Origin: DATBGZ01 sp963803115
Lineage (GTDB): Bacteria; Actinomycetota; Actinomycetes; Mycobacteriales; Micromonosporaceae
Reading direction: 5' to 3'
DNA: 64,000 bases
Assembly: GCA_963803115.1 (NCBI GenBank)
Contig: CAWDLN010000013.1
Coordinates: 1-64,000, forward strand
Shown: piece after piece, positions 40,101 to 45,517 of the stretch
How the letters are laid out: every line of letters starts with the position of its first letter
How positions within the stretch are numbered: position 1 is the first letter of the stretch
Notes under the pieces: model-generated
Database searches by the model: none
The model's input: only the letters and a program-made list of their open reading frames with translations
Told to the model about the DNA's origin: nothing
Position numbers and translations under genes: made by a program

Positions 40101-41191
40101 CCTTTGAGCCGATCAGCAAGCCCCACCTCGCCGACGTCGAGCAGTCCCCAGACGGCGGTCGAGAGGCCGTGATCGCGCCGCCCACGTCCGGGCAGTCAGA
40201 GCCGTCAGACGTGCGGCGGCAACCCTCCGGCGTCGAGGCTTCGGCGTCGCGACCGTCGCGGGTCGATGGCGCCGTGCAGCCTGCGTCGGTCGATACCCGG
40301 CGGCCGGTGGGTGCCAGCCCGGTGGGCTCGGTACCAGTGGGCTCCAAGCCGGTAGTGGATGTCGTGGCGCCGATCTTGCTCGGTGCGCCAGTGCCGTTGT
40401 CGGGGGGGAATTGGTCCGTTGCGGATTTGAACCGGTTGTTGGGTCAGGGCTCGCTGAGGGTGACCTTCGACGGTGGGGTGGCGAAGGTCTGGCTACCGCA
40501 GAGTGTCGCGGAGTTGTTCGACAAGGAGTTTGGGGCTGGCATAAGGCGGGCGGTGCCGCCGCGTGGGTATGTGGCGAGTGTGTTCGTTCATGGCAAGAAC
40601 GGTGAGGCGCTTCTGTATGGCCTGCCGTTGCGCGCAAAAGTGTTGGCGCGTTGGCTGCGGCAGCTGAAGATCGAGGGGCCGGTGTTCCTGGCCGGGTGTG
40701 AGTTGGTGACGCGGGGTGGGTTGGGTGGGTTTGGTGTGCAGTTGCGGGACGAGATCAAGAATCGGGTACGGGCGACTCCCTCGTTGGCGTGGTTGGATCC
40801 GGACACGGGGGACGTGATCGCGGCGCCAGCGGGCAGTGACGGAAAGCCGGTGTTTGCGGGCCGATCGTCGGCGGGTCGGTTCTACCGGTTGCCAGCTAAC
40901 GGTGGACGGCCCAGGGCGTTGCCGCGGGTGTCCGTGGCCGAGGTCAACCCGGGCGCGAATTGGAAGGCGCTTTTGTTCCAGGATCCAGAGACGGTTTCGG
41001 ACGAGAGTCGGAATGGGCCTGGAATCGGTGGCCGTTTCAGCGGGTTGGTAGGGCGGCCACGCCCCGAGCTGGTGGCGAGGCGGTTGGGTCGCCGGCCAGA
41101 CTCACCGGACCACGAGTGGGTCGAGCAGTCAGAATCGATCGACGATGCACCCACCGGCTTCGGGGTCCTGCCCGGGGGGTCGACCGCTTGA
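28061..41191 (+). CDS. Giant modular effector protein, segment 8 (4,376 codons; His/Cys modules, NlpC-like modules, amidoligase)
   Basis: The GTG at 28061 sits in the damaged module; homology suggests solid coding from about 28142 (an ATG without a ribosome-binding site). Order: two tandem LYDFLR modules (28142-29500), helical and alpha/beta regions (29600-33180), and a first block (33190-34830) of strand region, His/Cys module and NlpC-like module. Next are a papain-like remnant (35040-35160), a His/Cys module (35640-35960), a Pro-rich linker, and a second block (36400-38200) parallel to the first. Then come a helical region (38230-39170), an amidoligase-like domain (39218-39910), a Pro/Ser linker and a last His/Cys module (40550-40830). 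A basic LVARRLGRRP helix follows both Cys-intact modules (about 36170 and 41070). The frame breaks in a GGGGGG run near 41175. No nonsense codon interrupts 13 kb. Confidence 0.7.
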   Translation: MAPIDRAPSAMRIYSSRTSCSRSRGSTMAAVRRSLPPDVREFLQTRRDYLRGEIGSHLLQRNPQLIDTLVQQDAAHPDGTVDPLLLPEVSNYLDNALLSQPDEIVDQHDAFVPVELRQFGQTMTQAAKARELFAELAALARSLYESAVHSTPTVPQPALSAVLTNLTGAGEFDLTLHEAWPEPGPSGVNPAEQEYLVRSADFTLVAESRGGKAILRIATQPMDVHKRERRGRSKDAVFAAVRDAVARLGRAGTAGLTLVQLFPEVGRFDIHPDAGDVVIRSGEGLDEQVSVEYAMGVPPRWLYDFLRNVRDGMRSEQESKVRAKKHLDGGLSLADQLANQFDGDDGDRWALRGYLALVYTQFAAVLESVGTTVPARRNALAVSRPGQSEVRTGLPSRVREFLELNAEWIRDTFVIDILTRNEALTTKLAETLRPLRYVRADGRVDLLRLEIGRTQSQQSFTVRHYLNNALIGVPRVTVEQAAALGVGRPTAHLDRYDGRDAPLVVLDLPSYGSEYMSVEQILDFYAQLETSARGSHLAVPDDDAPTFDVLSARAEAVRTVPLSRAVFGDIMRRAEQHREQLNQILSRGRLMSPSDAYALAETQYWLKVIIGDRPPFETVRASYRREILDLAAAQSRPITADEADDLAERLAVRHWAEWTVRTEAQHRPAALAHAVKARTEWERAVSEGTPYQLVNDDIAAGLDWPVASLMTTWFRSVAEQIVNGMSPGEPEDVEPQADSRVMVELAADAARGAGLSTEDHSTLADFFGRLEVMTCRQVQAGLFLPTVSIMISGPDAASRAAMGARVNAIAQHLHRLGRQGFGRMPGARVVLNRQPQERDGEPKIRLTAGGLHYGLSDVIAKSPALPERPKAVTAHVEIGDVAAVDLGLSDLAVERIARFGEEVVRTSGPLRGDDVTSRIRVTAYRLGSTPADPNVASAEGRLRATIVARALETAIRLASKDRHGAGLLPPVPPWYHVRRFVEYSHRGPGPDEVSWGVRLTMDRPTPDPSGRSRFAAERSHSPGEREAYALLVAGFERTWSARSARLEVRDTTREYADSVLALVDQQIGVINDLAADRGLPERLLDMTTTALPLPNGELASVRWNDDPGYRRRPRAARHMEVVVDAAGLQATSAEAIARFVNELLGDGSGTVPAELTVSVYAVGGAAPTHAEAGTVFAVVRGEWDRQLDAWSERTGQPAPTVTLQSLGQILANPPGIDTPTRWAIAMRPTDTVAQSDPDRRVLSMEDSTRLWAAGELRLVRMMSERVSGLLSERDPSGVSPHGHSRYVRAIRAIERGRRPDGAADIGDVAFFAALHRQLARLREELLPGWRQEAVGEIEEWAVRAGRSRPVWTDGAAEMRSWVRAAQWVADHREELWPEPTTALVAAGQGDEEVLSGLGLDDDAFWAEVVRDTVTLWELGEQILSAAAAAEWFRVWSGAPVFVPVGDGDGAGDVGMRNISELTWHAMHDHRPAGFPHLAPGQAPLFWVSPADADHDVNMAAVNAVAEVLRRGFRWETDARRRLGYAMSDVVVVANPTQPTAVNRSGRGVLIWYAGPVRPPAGWADGQLRVWFDGPRELSAQSRADVLELVRTVARAAVLRAQAGMSMPMVTIASPAGQADAENHVEQVRLLIRSQLPQAIKEAEEHIPGLSIDVTDLHSAVHIVRSPRPGVASAADARPGRIPLPIRIVLTDIEAPPAVEPDDQPPQVELRRSERMRASITVLANGVLRLADPLVPQDASTIDALVTLRSLPAEPTRLVLALPAAGARGPTSARLTWNGAEVSAGELSELLDILRRDGIWTSQDVVLATPGASIDGAQAVAAEISALRGQAVTSLGVHSSASQPWQEWELDGLVDVIRDRRGEVRTIWVRSPAEAADRVMRSAATSTRIPDGFVAVRISGHNGRAVVDGREIDPEVLLRYLRRRKGLIASQSFLEIPQALEGGAASFAVRWQAVTKATVRASRSVVWTSPSTGAVMASAVRVHRGLFEPAFSDGVADADAFVDLLADGSERPAGSIHPPSRTASTITDWVDLLPAYEPLTLVSPNLVVALHIALDMAGPAGYRTVVDTIHAASTAQRQAALADTDLGRLFRERLTPGQRLVVYAALLEGSLSWKNPPNDFTRNYDEAGPAAPLPFTASANRWEFVLETAGRAGVIEPRWIKEFIRRIGTDNDPLILSILGWTRNLPRYGQRTPQPGQLLFYVGSNARYPAHVAIYIGGGEALSLGTGPNNTWYVQRVRVSEFGGSVYVADPPWSALALTAAGLAEVVSQAVRADPGADDPSRSSVLLQALSRSLYPTGVRSMETLDDNRLGTPFGEQFASMLGWPRIESWDALRAAVTDAGPGATGFVLVDRPGVRRAGHAFALHHTSDGGLRWIELSGAPGHQLLRDAPPGRIGLETLGLLDAAVTVRALVVDARGRALTDAFRPALESASVARAMVDAGHGGYGAVAAGGPAGTDGDHAAAGAANGNGQPLSLSQPSVAAIEAAWTVAGLDELQAENRLPILPAAGGGVNVLFPGDDDELTQLVDAVRLLPVRPGYGANFVGHARNGVLYLYGRRVPVEALAEWWRKQNIAGDVFLALCELLTGSLAQGFGGFGVQFRDMTGVGVLATNMLGWLEPETGTVIAAGANNAGQPTFDDRGRPTLNGQPALLVYLPSQPGAAASPVEQSLVVQHVIAKNWVKLLGPSRLLARMSQHQGRQIMARPDRVARLLGRRPTLGPTRAPARNGQEGPRAGQVRNMAWTQAGTPRTPSAPSPVDVAPKQPPPREPGPGTHGSGLVEFAGDVTGSVQVLSNQAVFVVDPAVAPGDEGLVQAYLKARSLPPDPSRLRVIVHTASGGVDLPRLKWNGQDLTRDVLGGLLDQLRRDGLWTRDVPVELVLPSVGEVARRALSAWLSRRLPGVAVTVVAGPPQTPTLQESDLMQLVEPILNDDGSVRTVWVRSRADGADRLKKLAAQKAYVPDGTIGLLADGHNGIAHVNGMALDAALLHGFVTHHLGDRLAASPSDWFLMVSQAARRGPDSFAWAWRTAAGGSVWASPDLVFIDPVDGAVTASKGLIVNGGPRPSVDQRGKPDGEFQHLPLGTGPPVQVSGAVFSASRTISAVEGWVDTSLSHSYLTAALHAAAKLGGRVDVSWLADMIHRAPVGQRQAALTESALLLAIRTQLPPRQAFTIMAALLEGSLNWQSSSIIPSTREMVPNDFYQHFVLDRRDVIPQFQPAEATANSLESGMYAAYMAGLVDQAWIQHYYAMAMVPVPPDPAERLEAERRRNERYWSAAGWKFGLPRYPSTTPRPGDLLFFTPPGETLPFFRPILSTLGQGVVAMRRRLSATWHWGVGVQVAISLGGDWAISLGDGPNGIRRAQRINVNDVAGTVYIADPPWLNGQPLSPAPETAQPKATPLEAMRNQLNRNWHTIESLRAQYDEGRSTPPVTSPLDISPDLKIVAANRKMMATDSEAVFDSIKHRLTSRGAHAARSLIDGPPARSIGALREAAVYLLSLREAMREATASSAPESEAWLSEASALAERLLATHVALYSFDPAELAAFIQGDESRRLLYQAFERMIDDVRAAHDLLASPEFDPSTIGKNEEGMLAAAAQLPPGVVRVLTANLGSEAPKPGTVDAARFFLGHGKQSGPGWRELLARSAIVVRKLSEATGGTAYDQLTTLEVQAGLRLPSRRRPPVPARDLKELEHAFERARQAWPAGTEPELPYVLRNAMAGLSDPRMGRAFGWEIEFELPGESSLRSFEEIVHEMKRLGLIKKGWRPHPDGLAYEISSPPGFDRTADNGGADHGNYDQMFTDLLQVLGLLKGKGAQFTNETGIHFNVSSGDYTHDNYLALIGLLSTYEDLLHLLFLNFGLPNLPSRGLRFARPNVWRDPVDGRVWDARNGRYWTLNIHHDLRTASRVEWRLGDGIFDPGTIQALTLVAVALTSSAARMSPSDINPSTFEPVGTHRAQGEIEPSAAGVIPKIVEMLADVGDNERIKSVVMLAAFKKWPDAMRASIDRAYPGVDEGVPYLHEPFEPISKPHLADVEQSPDGGREAVIAPPTSGQSEPSDVRRQPSGVEASASRPSRVDGAVQPASVDTRRPVGASPVGSVPVGSKPVVDVVAPILLGAPVPLSGGNWSVADLNRLLGQGSLRVTFDGGVAKVWLPQSVAELFDKEFGAGIRRAVPPRGYVASVFVHGKNGEALLYGLPLRAKVLARWLRQLKIEGPVFLAGCELVTRGGLGGFGVQLRDEIKNRVRATPSLAWLDPDTGDVIAAPAGSDGKPVFAGRSSAGRFYRLPANGGRPRALPRVSVAEVNPGANWKALLFQDPETVSDESRNGPGIGGRFSGLVGRPRPELVARRLGRRPDSPDHEWVEQSESIDDAPTGFGVLPGGSTA
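33690..33990 (+). other. His/Cys module, copy 2 (Cys replaced by Pro)
   Basis: FVAVRISGHNGRAVVDGREI keeps the His-Gly-like element (CAC at 33758). The second strand reads SFLEIPQAL where intact copies have VFLAxCEL, so the nucleophile position is Pro. The module ends in a W-x-SPSTGAVMAS strand like the others. Confidence 0.5.
34390..34830 (+). other. NlpC/P60-like module 1, catalytic Cys replaced by Arg
   Basis: SANRWEFVLETAGRAGVI aligns with the N-C-W-E nucleophile helix of NlpC/CHAP-type amidases, but the Cys position is CGC (34478-34480), one transition away from TGC. The later PGQLLFYVGS and PAHVAIYIGGGEALSLG segments are typical of NlpC/P60 (strand, then H-V-x-I-Y-x-G). A likely pseudoenzyme or a recent inactivation. 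Confidence 0.5.
35040..35160 (+). other. Papain-fold-like remnant (His half only)
   Basis: GFVLVDRPG followed by RAGHAFALHHTSDGGLRWIEL resembles the His and Asp half of Tox-PL-type domains. I could not find the matching N-C nucleophile upstream, only a TPFGEQFASMLGW stretch. Probably a degenerate module. Confidence 0.3.
35640..35960 (+). other. His/Cys module, copy 3 (dyad intact)
   Basis: FVGHARNGVLYLYGRRVP supplies His (35690) and GDVFLALCELLTG supplies Cys (35798). GFGVQFRD, VGVLATNMLGWL and ETGTVIAA follow. The strand-His-Gly ... strand-Cys order is that of clan CD peptidases, and similar units recur in giant actinobacterial proteins. Confidence 0.55.
36900..37200 (+). other. His/Cys module, copy 4 (Cys replaced by Ser)
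   Basis: GLLADGHNGIAHVNG keeps His (36965). The second strand is DWFLMVSQAARRG, with Ser at the Cys position. It closes with VFIDPVDGAVTAS. Most similar in order to copy 2, and like it followed by an NlpC-like module. Confidence 0.5.
37570..38200 (+). other. NlpC/P60-like module 2, catalytic Cys replaced by Ser
   Basis: TANSLESGMYAAYMAGLV matches the nucleophile helix, with TCG (Ser, 37721-37723) at the Cys position. PGDLLFFTPPG and WGVGVQVAISLGGDWAISLG follow. It carries a longer insert than module 1 between the two halves. Confidence 0.5.
39218..39910 (+). other. Amidoligase-like (COOH-NH2 ligase) domain
   Basis: The motif order is that of the Amidoligase_2 / glutamine-synthetase-like family. 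It begins with FGWEIEFEL (acidic metal-binding strand). DGLAYEISSPP follows, where the family has D-x-x-x-E-x-x-S. Then come ETGIHFNVS (the TG-x-H-x-H/N-V-S motif), a long LL-x-x-YE-x-L helix, and RVEWRLGDGIFDPGTIQ (the E-x-R strand with a trailing helix). Length, about 230 residues, is normal. Such enzymes ligate amines to carboxylates using ATP. Its presence inside a giant toxin-like protein is unusual. Confidence 0.6.
40550..40830 (+). other. His/Cys module, copy 5 (dyad intact)
   Basis: YVASVFVHGKNGEALLYG carries His-Gly (CAT at 40589) and GPVFLAGCELVTRGG carries Cys (TGT at 40697). FGVQLRDEI and LAWLDPDTGDVIAAP follow. It is the closest copy to that at 35.7 kb and keeps the canonical HG. 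Confidence 0.6.
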
Positions 41192-41843
41192 CGCCGACAC
41201 GATCGAGCTGCTGGATTCCACCGCCGAGCGGATCGACGCCGAACGCGGCGCGCGAGTCAACGCCCATCTCGAGCTGACCTCGACCCTGCGGGAGATGCGG
41301 CACCGGTGGCGCCAGGCGACCGAGGCGCAGGCGGACCAGGGCGTGGTGGATGCGTTGCGCGCCGACATCGAGGCCGAGCGGGCGCGGGTCGCGACATTGC
41401 AGGCCGGCCTCGCTGTCCGCCAGGGCGTCTGGCGGGCGTTTAACTCAGGCCCGGAGGGCCGGCCGGGTGGGGTTGTTGCGGCGCCGCAGTTCGCACAGCA
41501 GCTGCTCGAGGAGCTCACTGCCGCGGCCGGCGAAGAGTCTACAGTGGACTCCAGCCCTGCCTTCGAAAGGTTCTCGTATCGCAACGTCGAACAGGTTGAC
41601 AAGGTCGACGACATGCTGCGCGACCTGGCACCGGGCCTCGCCGACAACTCCGTCGCGCGGGTCATCGCCAGAAGGAAGACGTGGATCGGCGGGCCCAGTG
41701 CGGCGCAGGTCAGGACCTTTGACGGCTACGCCAACGGTCACGTCCACGCGTCTTTGGCCGTGGGCGAGCCCACCGCCGATCCCTCTCCTCCGGGCGCCGC
41801 TCCACAAGTACGGTCAGTCCAACCTGCGACGCCGTATCGATGA
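41145..41843 (+). CDS. Giant modular effector protein, segment 9 (coiled-coil C-terminal region)
   Basis: The ATG at 41145 overlaps the end of segment 8. Sense probably continues segment 8 from the G-run at about 41175, so the first ~12 codons are spurious. What follows is a long amphipathic, charged helix (residues about 15-85, rich in Glu/Arg/Ala heptads), then a short helical tail with no known domain. The TGA at 41841 may be the real end of the protein or one more frame break. Alternatively this is a small separate helical protein. Confidence 0.45.
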   Translation: MHPPASGSCPGGRPLDADTIELLDSTAERIDAERGARVNAHLELTSTLREMRHRWRQATEAQADQGVVDALRADIEAERARVATLQAGLAVRQGVWRAFNSGPEGRPGGVVAAPQFAQQLLEELTAAAGEESTVDSSPAFERFSYRNVEQVDKVDDMLRDLAPGLADNSVARVIARRKTWIGGPSAAQVRTFDGYANGHVHASLAVGEPTADPSPPGAAPQVRSVQPATPYR

Positions 41844-41978
41844 GCGTTGGTTGTCGAGTGTGATCAGCGGCCGAACATGCTCCTCTGGGGCTCTGCGGTG
41901 GACGTCGAATATCAGCCGGTCTCATAATGCGTGGCCACCGATGAGTCCGGGAGGCACGTCGATGTCGACACAGCTAAC

Positions 41979-43100
41979 CTAATGAACTGCGCGGTGGTTG
42001 TGGGTGGCGGCTGGTTGCTGGTCGTTGGTCCAGGGTTGGAAGCGTTGGAGTTCGGCGCGGTGGGTGTCGTGGTCTGGGGCGATCTGCCGGCACCATTCGC
42101 GGACGTGTTCCTTGACGTCATCGACGCTGACACCGAGGCCTCGTGCGGTCAGCCATTGCAGGTATGGATCGTCCTCGTCGATGTCCGCGTCGTAGTCGGC
42201 GCCGACATTCGCGTCGAGGAATGCGTGGACGCGATCGCGTAGGGACGCCATCACGGCCGGTGCCTGGGCCGTGGTCGCGACGGCAGCTCCGCCATTGAGG
42301 GGCTGGGCCTGGCCGTGGATGCCGGGCGCGGGCGCCGAGGCGCCGCGCTTGAGCACCTGTACGGCGGCGATTTCGGCGGTGCGGGGCAGTTCGGCCCAGA
42401 CTCCGCCGGCCACTTCGGCGACGGAGCGCCACGCCGTGCGGCGGGCCAGGCGGCGTCCGACCCTGGCGGTGCGGGAGTCTTCGTATACGGCGCGCCACAC
42501 CTCGGCGAACCCGACGGCTTCGTCCACTGTGGAGATACGGCGGCGGGTGGCCACCACCCAGGCGCGAGTGGACAGGCGTGGTGCGACCAGCCACAGGGCG
42601 CCCAGTTTGGGTCGTGGCCGGGTGGCCTGCCCGGTCTGGCGTTGGAAGTGTCGGTAATCATCGCGCAGCTTCACAAACCACAGCACCATCGTGATCGCCG
42701 ATGCGGCGCCGAAGACGAGTCCCGACCGACCGCCACTGTGCACGACGTTGGTGTAGACCGCGAACCCGCCGACAGCGGCGGCCAGCAACCACAAGGTAGA
42801 CGCGGAGTCGCCGCGGCGGGCGCGGCGGTAGCCGATGAGCAGGAAGGCGATGGCTACGAGTTCGAGCACGGCCGGTACGGCGTACGCGCGCACGTCGGTG
42901 ATCCCGGCCCAGCGGGCGAATTCGATCTGTCCGCTCGCCGCCAGGACGGTCGCGACACCAGCCAGCGTCCACACCGTCAAGGACAGGCCGGTCCGAAGCA
43001 GCCACGACTCCCGCGGTTCACCCGAGTTCCGGTCCGATGACCTCGTCGAAGTCCTGGGCCCAATATCCGGACCGCTCGATTGGGCGCTCTGGTCTGTCAC
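41979..43100 (-). CDS. DUF2637/SpdB-like membrane protein
   Basis: 373 residues from a GTG start. Four membrane segments (about residues 37-57, 73-91, 102-120, 126-143) are followed by a long cytoplasmic tail. The arrangement, with A-x-P-A-x-L-E-L in the second helix, resembles DUF2637 proteins, which include the SpdB spread proteins of Streptomyces conjugative plasmids and integrative elements. The C-terminal 100 residues include a small folded segment (DPYLQWLTARGLGVSVDDVKEH). It is divergent from the gene at 43258, with a perfect 14-bp palindrome in between. Role in plasmid or element transfer is inferred from family only. Confidence 0.55.
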   Translation of the reverse strand: MTDQSAQSSGPDIGPRTSTRSSDRNSGEPRESWLLRTGLSLTVWTLAGVATVLAASGQIEFARWAGITDVRAYAVPAVLELVAIAFLLIGYRRARRGDSASTLWLLAAAVGGFAVYTNVVHSGGRSGLVFGAASAITMVLWFVKLRDDYRHFQRQTGQATRPRPKLGALWLVAPRLSTRAWVVATRRRISTVDEAVGFAEVWRAVYEDSRTARVGRRLARRTAWRSVAEVAGGVWAELPRTAEIAAVQVLKRGASAPAPGIHGQAQPLNGGAAVATTAQAPAVMASLRDRVHAFLDANVGADYDADIDEDDPYLQWLTARGLGVSVDDVKEHVREWCRQIAPDHDTHRAELQRFQPWTNDQQPAATHNHRAVH

Positions 43101-43124
43101 GCCCAGAGGACGTACCCAGCGATG

Positions 43125-43138
43125 TTACCGTTCGGTAA
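43125..43138. promoter_or_regulatory. Perfect palindrome TTACCG-TT-CGGTAA between divergent genes
   Basis: Six-base arms with a 2-bp centre lie 25 bp upstream of the leftward gene's GTG and 120 bp upstream of the rightward gene. Size and symmetry suit a repressor operator (TetR-type palindromes look like this), but no cognate regulator is adjacent. Confidence 0.35.
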
Positions 43139-43257
43139 TTTCTACTAGGTGCCCGTGTTCGTGGTTGATTCCTGTCAGACGAGGGCTGAACCGGTTGCTG
43201 GCCGTGTCCGTCATTGTGCGCAGCGGGTTCCGGGCTCGCACACTGAGGGGATGAGCT

Positions 43258-44325
43258 TTGGCCATGATTGTTGACGAGGACCTGCGGACCGGGTGCCATT
43301 GGCTGTTATTGCGGTTGGCCGGGCACGCGCCGGACGATCTGATCGCCCAGTGCCGGCGGTGGGTAGCCGAGGGTGAGCTTTCTGCGGTAGGGCGGGCGGT
43401 GTGCGACGCCGTGCTCGCGGACCAGCTGCTGCTCACGGTCGCCGACGTGAACCTGGTCGCCGAGCTGCTCGCGGCCGCCGGTGTGGACAGCGGCATTCTC
43501 TCCGAAGTGGACGTTACCGATGTCGATCAGGTGCCGGTGTGCGGCTTTGTGCCCGGCCAGGCACGGCTGGAGATCGTGCTCGGGCTGGCCTCTGACACCG
43601 ACCTGCTGGGGTCGGGGGTCGATCCGCGCCCGGAGGACAGGGTGGACGAGGCCGCGCTGGCCGCGGTCGCCGATCATCCGGTGGTGCGGGCGTTGTGGCG
43701 GGTGTGGCGCTATCCGGGCGAAGGCTCACGGCTGCTTTCGGTGCGGCGGGTGTATGTGCTCGAGTGCGATGCCGAGGCTGATCTGCCCACCATCACCGCG
43801 CGCACCCAAGCTGCGCTGGCCGCGGCCGGCGAGATCGACCCACAGGTCGAGGTCTACCCGGTGCGAGGGGACCTGCCGCGCTACCAGCGGCTGGCCCGAG
43901 CCGGTGGCACCCTGATGTGGGCCCGCGAGGCCGACCCGGGCATCCAGATAGTGCGACTGTATGACGCTGTGGACGAGACCGGCCCGCGGATGGCGTCCGA
44001 CCATCCTTTGATTGATGACCCGGAGGCTGAGCGGCTGATTGCGTACCTGCGCGAGGGCGAGGCGCTGCTCCTGACCACCGGGCGTATGGACGACGTGGTC
44101 GACCGCGCCCGGGTAGGGACGGTTCCGATGAGCTTTCGCACCGATGGCGTCTGGATTTGGAGTGATGCCACCACGTACTACCTCGAGCAGTACCGCCTCT
44201 CACCGGATCCCAGGCTTACGGTCCGTGCACGCGGGCTGGACTTTCAAATTCCCGTGGTCGACGGCGCGGCCCGGTACCGGGCTATGGCTGTGCTGACGGC
44301 ACCGACCCCGGACGATGCCGGCTGA
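43258..44325 (+). CDS. Conserved-looking protein of unknown function
   Basis: 355 residues. The TTG at 43258 has GAGGGG at a good distance (7 nt); the ATG at 43264 is an alternative. No signal peptide or membrane helix. The N-terminal third is helical. The middle contains a FVPGQARLEIVLGLA strand-helix, and the C-terminal part has SFRTDGVWIWSDATTYYL, where a RTDG-x-W-x-W...YYL signature stands out. I do not recognise a family. It sits 98 bp upstream of the signal-anchored protein gene and may be co-transcribed with it. Confidence 0.6.
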   Translation: MAMIVDEDLRTGCHWLLLRLAGHAPDDLIAQCRRWVAEGELSAVGRAVCDAVLADQLLLTVADVNLVAELLAAAGVDSGILSEVDVTDVDQVPVCGFVPGQARLEIVLGLASDTDLLGSGVDPRPEDRVDEAALAAVADHPVVRALWRVWRYPGEGSRLLSVRRVYVLECDAEADLPTITARTQAALAAAGEIDPQVEVYPVRGDLPRYQRLARAGGTLMWAREADPGIQIVRLYDAVDETGPRMASDHPLIDDPEAERLIAYLREGEALLLTTGRMDDVVDRARVGTVPMSFRTDGVWIWSDATTYYLEQYRLSPDPRLTVRARGLDFQIPVVDGAARYRAMAVLTAPTPDDAG

Positions 44326-44423
44326 ACTCTATGGGTGGGTGACCACACTGGGGGCCTTGGCACCGAAGAAGCACGTGTCGAGGTGAGTGAACGGCCGGGC
44401 GAGCTCCGACGTAGTAGCCAGGA

Positions 44424-45497
44424 GTGAATATCCGCACCCGGGTGGCGATCGTCCTGACCCTGGCTGGGCTCAGTCTGCTCTGCGCGCCGAACGCCGCCCT
44501 CGGATCAGTCGAACCGGACTCCGTCAAGTACCACATCGCTGGAGCACCGATCAACGGTCATCGGGGTGGCCGCCTCACCGATCCGTTAGGCCTGCGGCCC
44601 GGGTGGATCCAGAACCTTCCGCCGGACGGGCATGGTGACGGTGTCATCGTCGCCGACTCAGCGCCGATCGTCGCACCCGGCGCAGAGAGCCCAACAGCGC
44701 CGCCACGACAACTGCGCGCGGCTCCGGCTAGCGATCCAGCGAGCACCGCCTGGACGCTGATCCTTGTCCGTGGGGCCGGACTCCTGCTGACGGCCGCGCT
44801 ACTCGCGATCGCGGTCCGCGCCATGCGTGGCGGCACCGGTCGCCGGCCGCACGCGACATCGGCTGCAATGCCGGTCCCGGCCGCTACTGTGCCGGCGCTC
44901 TCGCCGCGGCCGGAATCAGGGCCGGTTGGTTTGCGGCGTGCACCTGCGATGGTTGGCTCCCCGTGGGCCACCACGCCGGTAGTAGGCGGGTTGCAGGCTG
45001 AGCTGCGCCATGGCGGCCAACGACTGCAGGTCCGGCTGGTCGAACCCCGGCGCTCGCCGACCGGGTGGTCCTGGCTGCAGCCCGGGGAGACGCCGCCGCC
45101 CGCGGCACTTCCGATCCTCCTCGGTGGCTCTGCGGGCATGAGGCTGCATGTCGACCTGGCCGCCACGCCGGACGTCGTGACCATCATCGGATCGCCTGCG
45201 GCTTGCTGCCGGCTTGTGTTGGCGTACGCCGACCAGTTGCGGGCCGCCGGTGCCGAGGTCGTGCTGGTTGGCGGAGCACTGGCCGGTACCGCGCCGTTGG
45301 CGGACCCAACCATCGCCACCGTGGCCGAGCTCCTTGACGACCCGTTCCCGGGGAGAGGGGTCATCATCTGTGACCGGCTAGTCGGCGCGGAGCTTATGGC
45401 TGCGCGTGAGCTCCTCACACAGACGGACGGACAGCTGGTGCCGGTCATCATCGGACCGGTGCTACCTTCCCGGTGGTCGGTCCGGGTCGAGAGTTGA
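44424..45497 (+). CDS. Signal-anchored membrane protein with cytoplasmic alpha/beta domain
   Basis: 357 residues. The GTG at 44424 has AGGA immediately upstream, too close to be ideal, so the start is uncertain. A signal-peptide-like N terminus (hydrophobic residues 8-25, ending AALG) is followed by a ~75-residue extracellular Pro/Ala segment. One membrane helix (about 115-135) leads to a C-terminal domain whose strand-turn-helix LGGSAGMRLHVDLA ... VVTIIGSP recalls the degenerate NTPase-like modules of actinobacterial secretion or BTAD-type proteins. No intact Walker A is present. Function unknown. Confidence 0.5.
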   Translation: MNIRTRVAIVLTLAGLSLLCAPNAALGSVEPDSVKYHIAGAPINGHRGGRLTDPLGLRPGWIQNLPPDGHGDGVIVADSAPIVAPGAESPTAPPRQLRAAPASDPASTAWTLILVRGAGLLLTAALLAIAVRAMRGGTGRRPHATSAAMPVPAATVPALSPRPESGPVGLRRAPAMVGSPWATTPVVGGLQAELRHGGQRLQVRLVEPRRSPTGWSWLQPGETPPPAALPILLGGSAGMRLHVDLAATPDVVTIIGSPAACCRLVLAYADQLRAAGAEVVLVGGALAGTAPLADPTIATVAELLDDPFPGRGVIICDRLVGAELMAARELLTQTDGQLVPVIIGPVLPSRWSVRVES

Positions 45498-45517
45498 CTA
45501 TCCACTGTGGATGGAGA

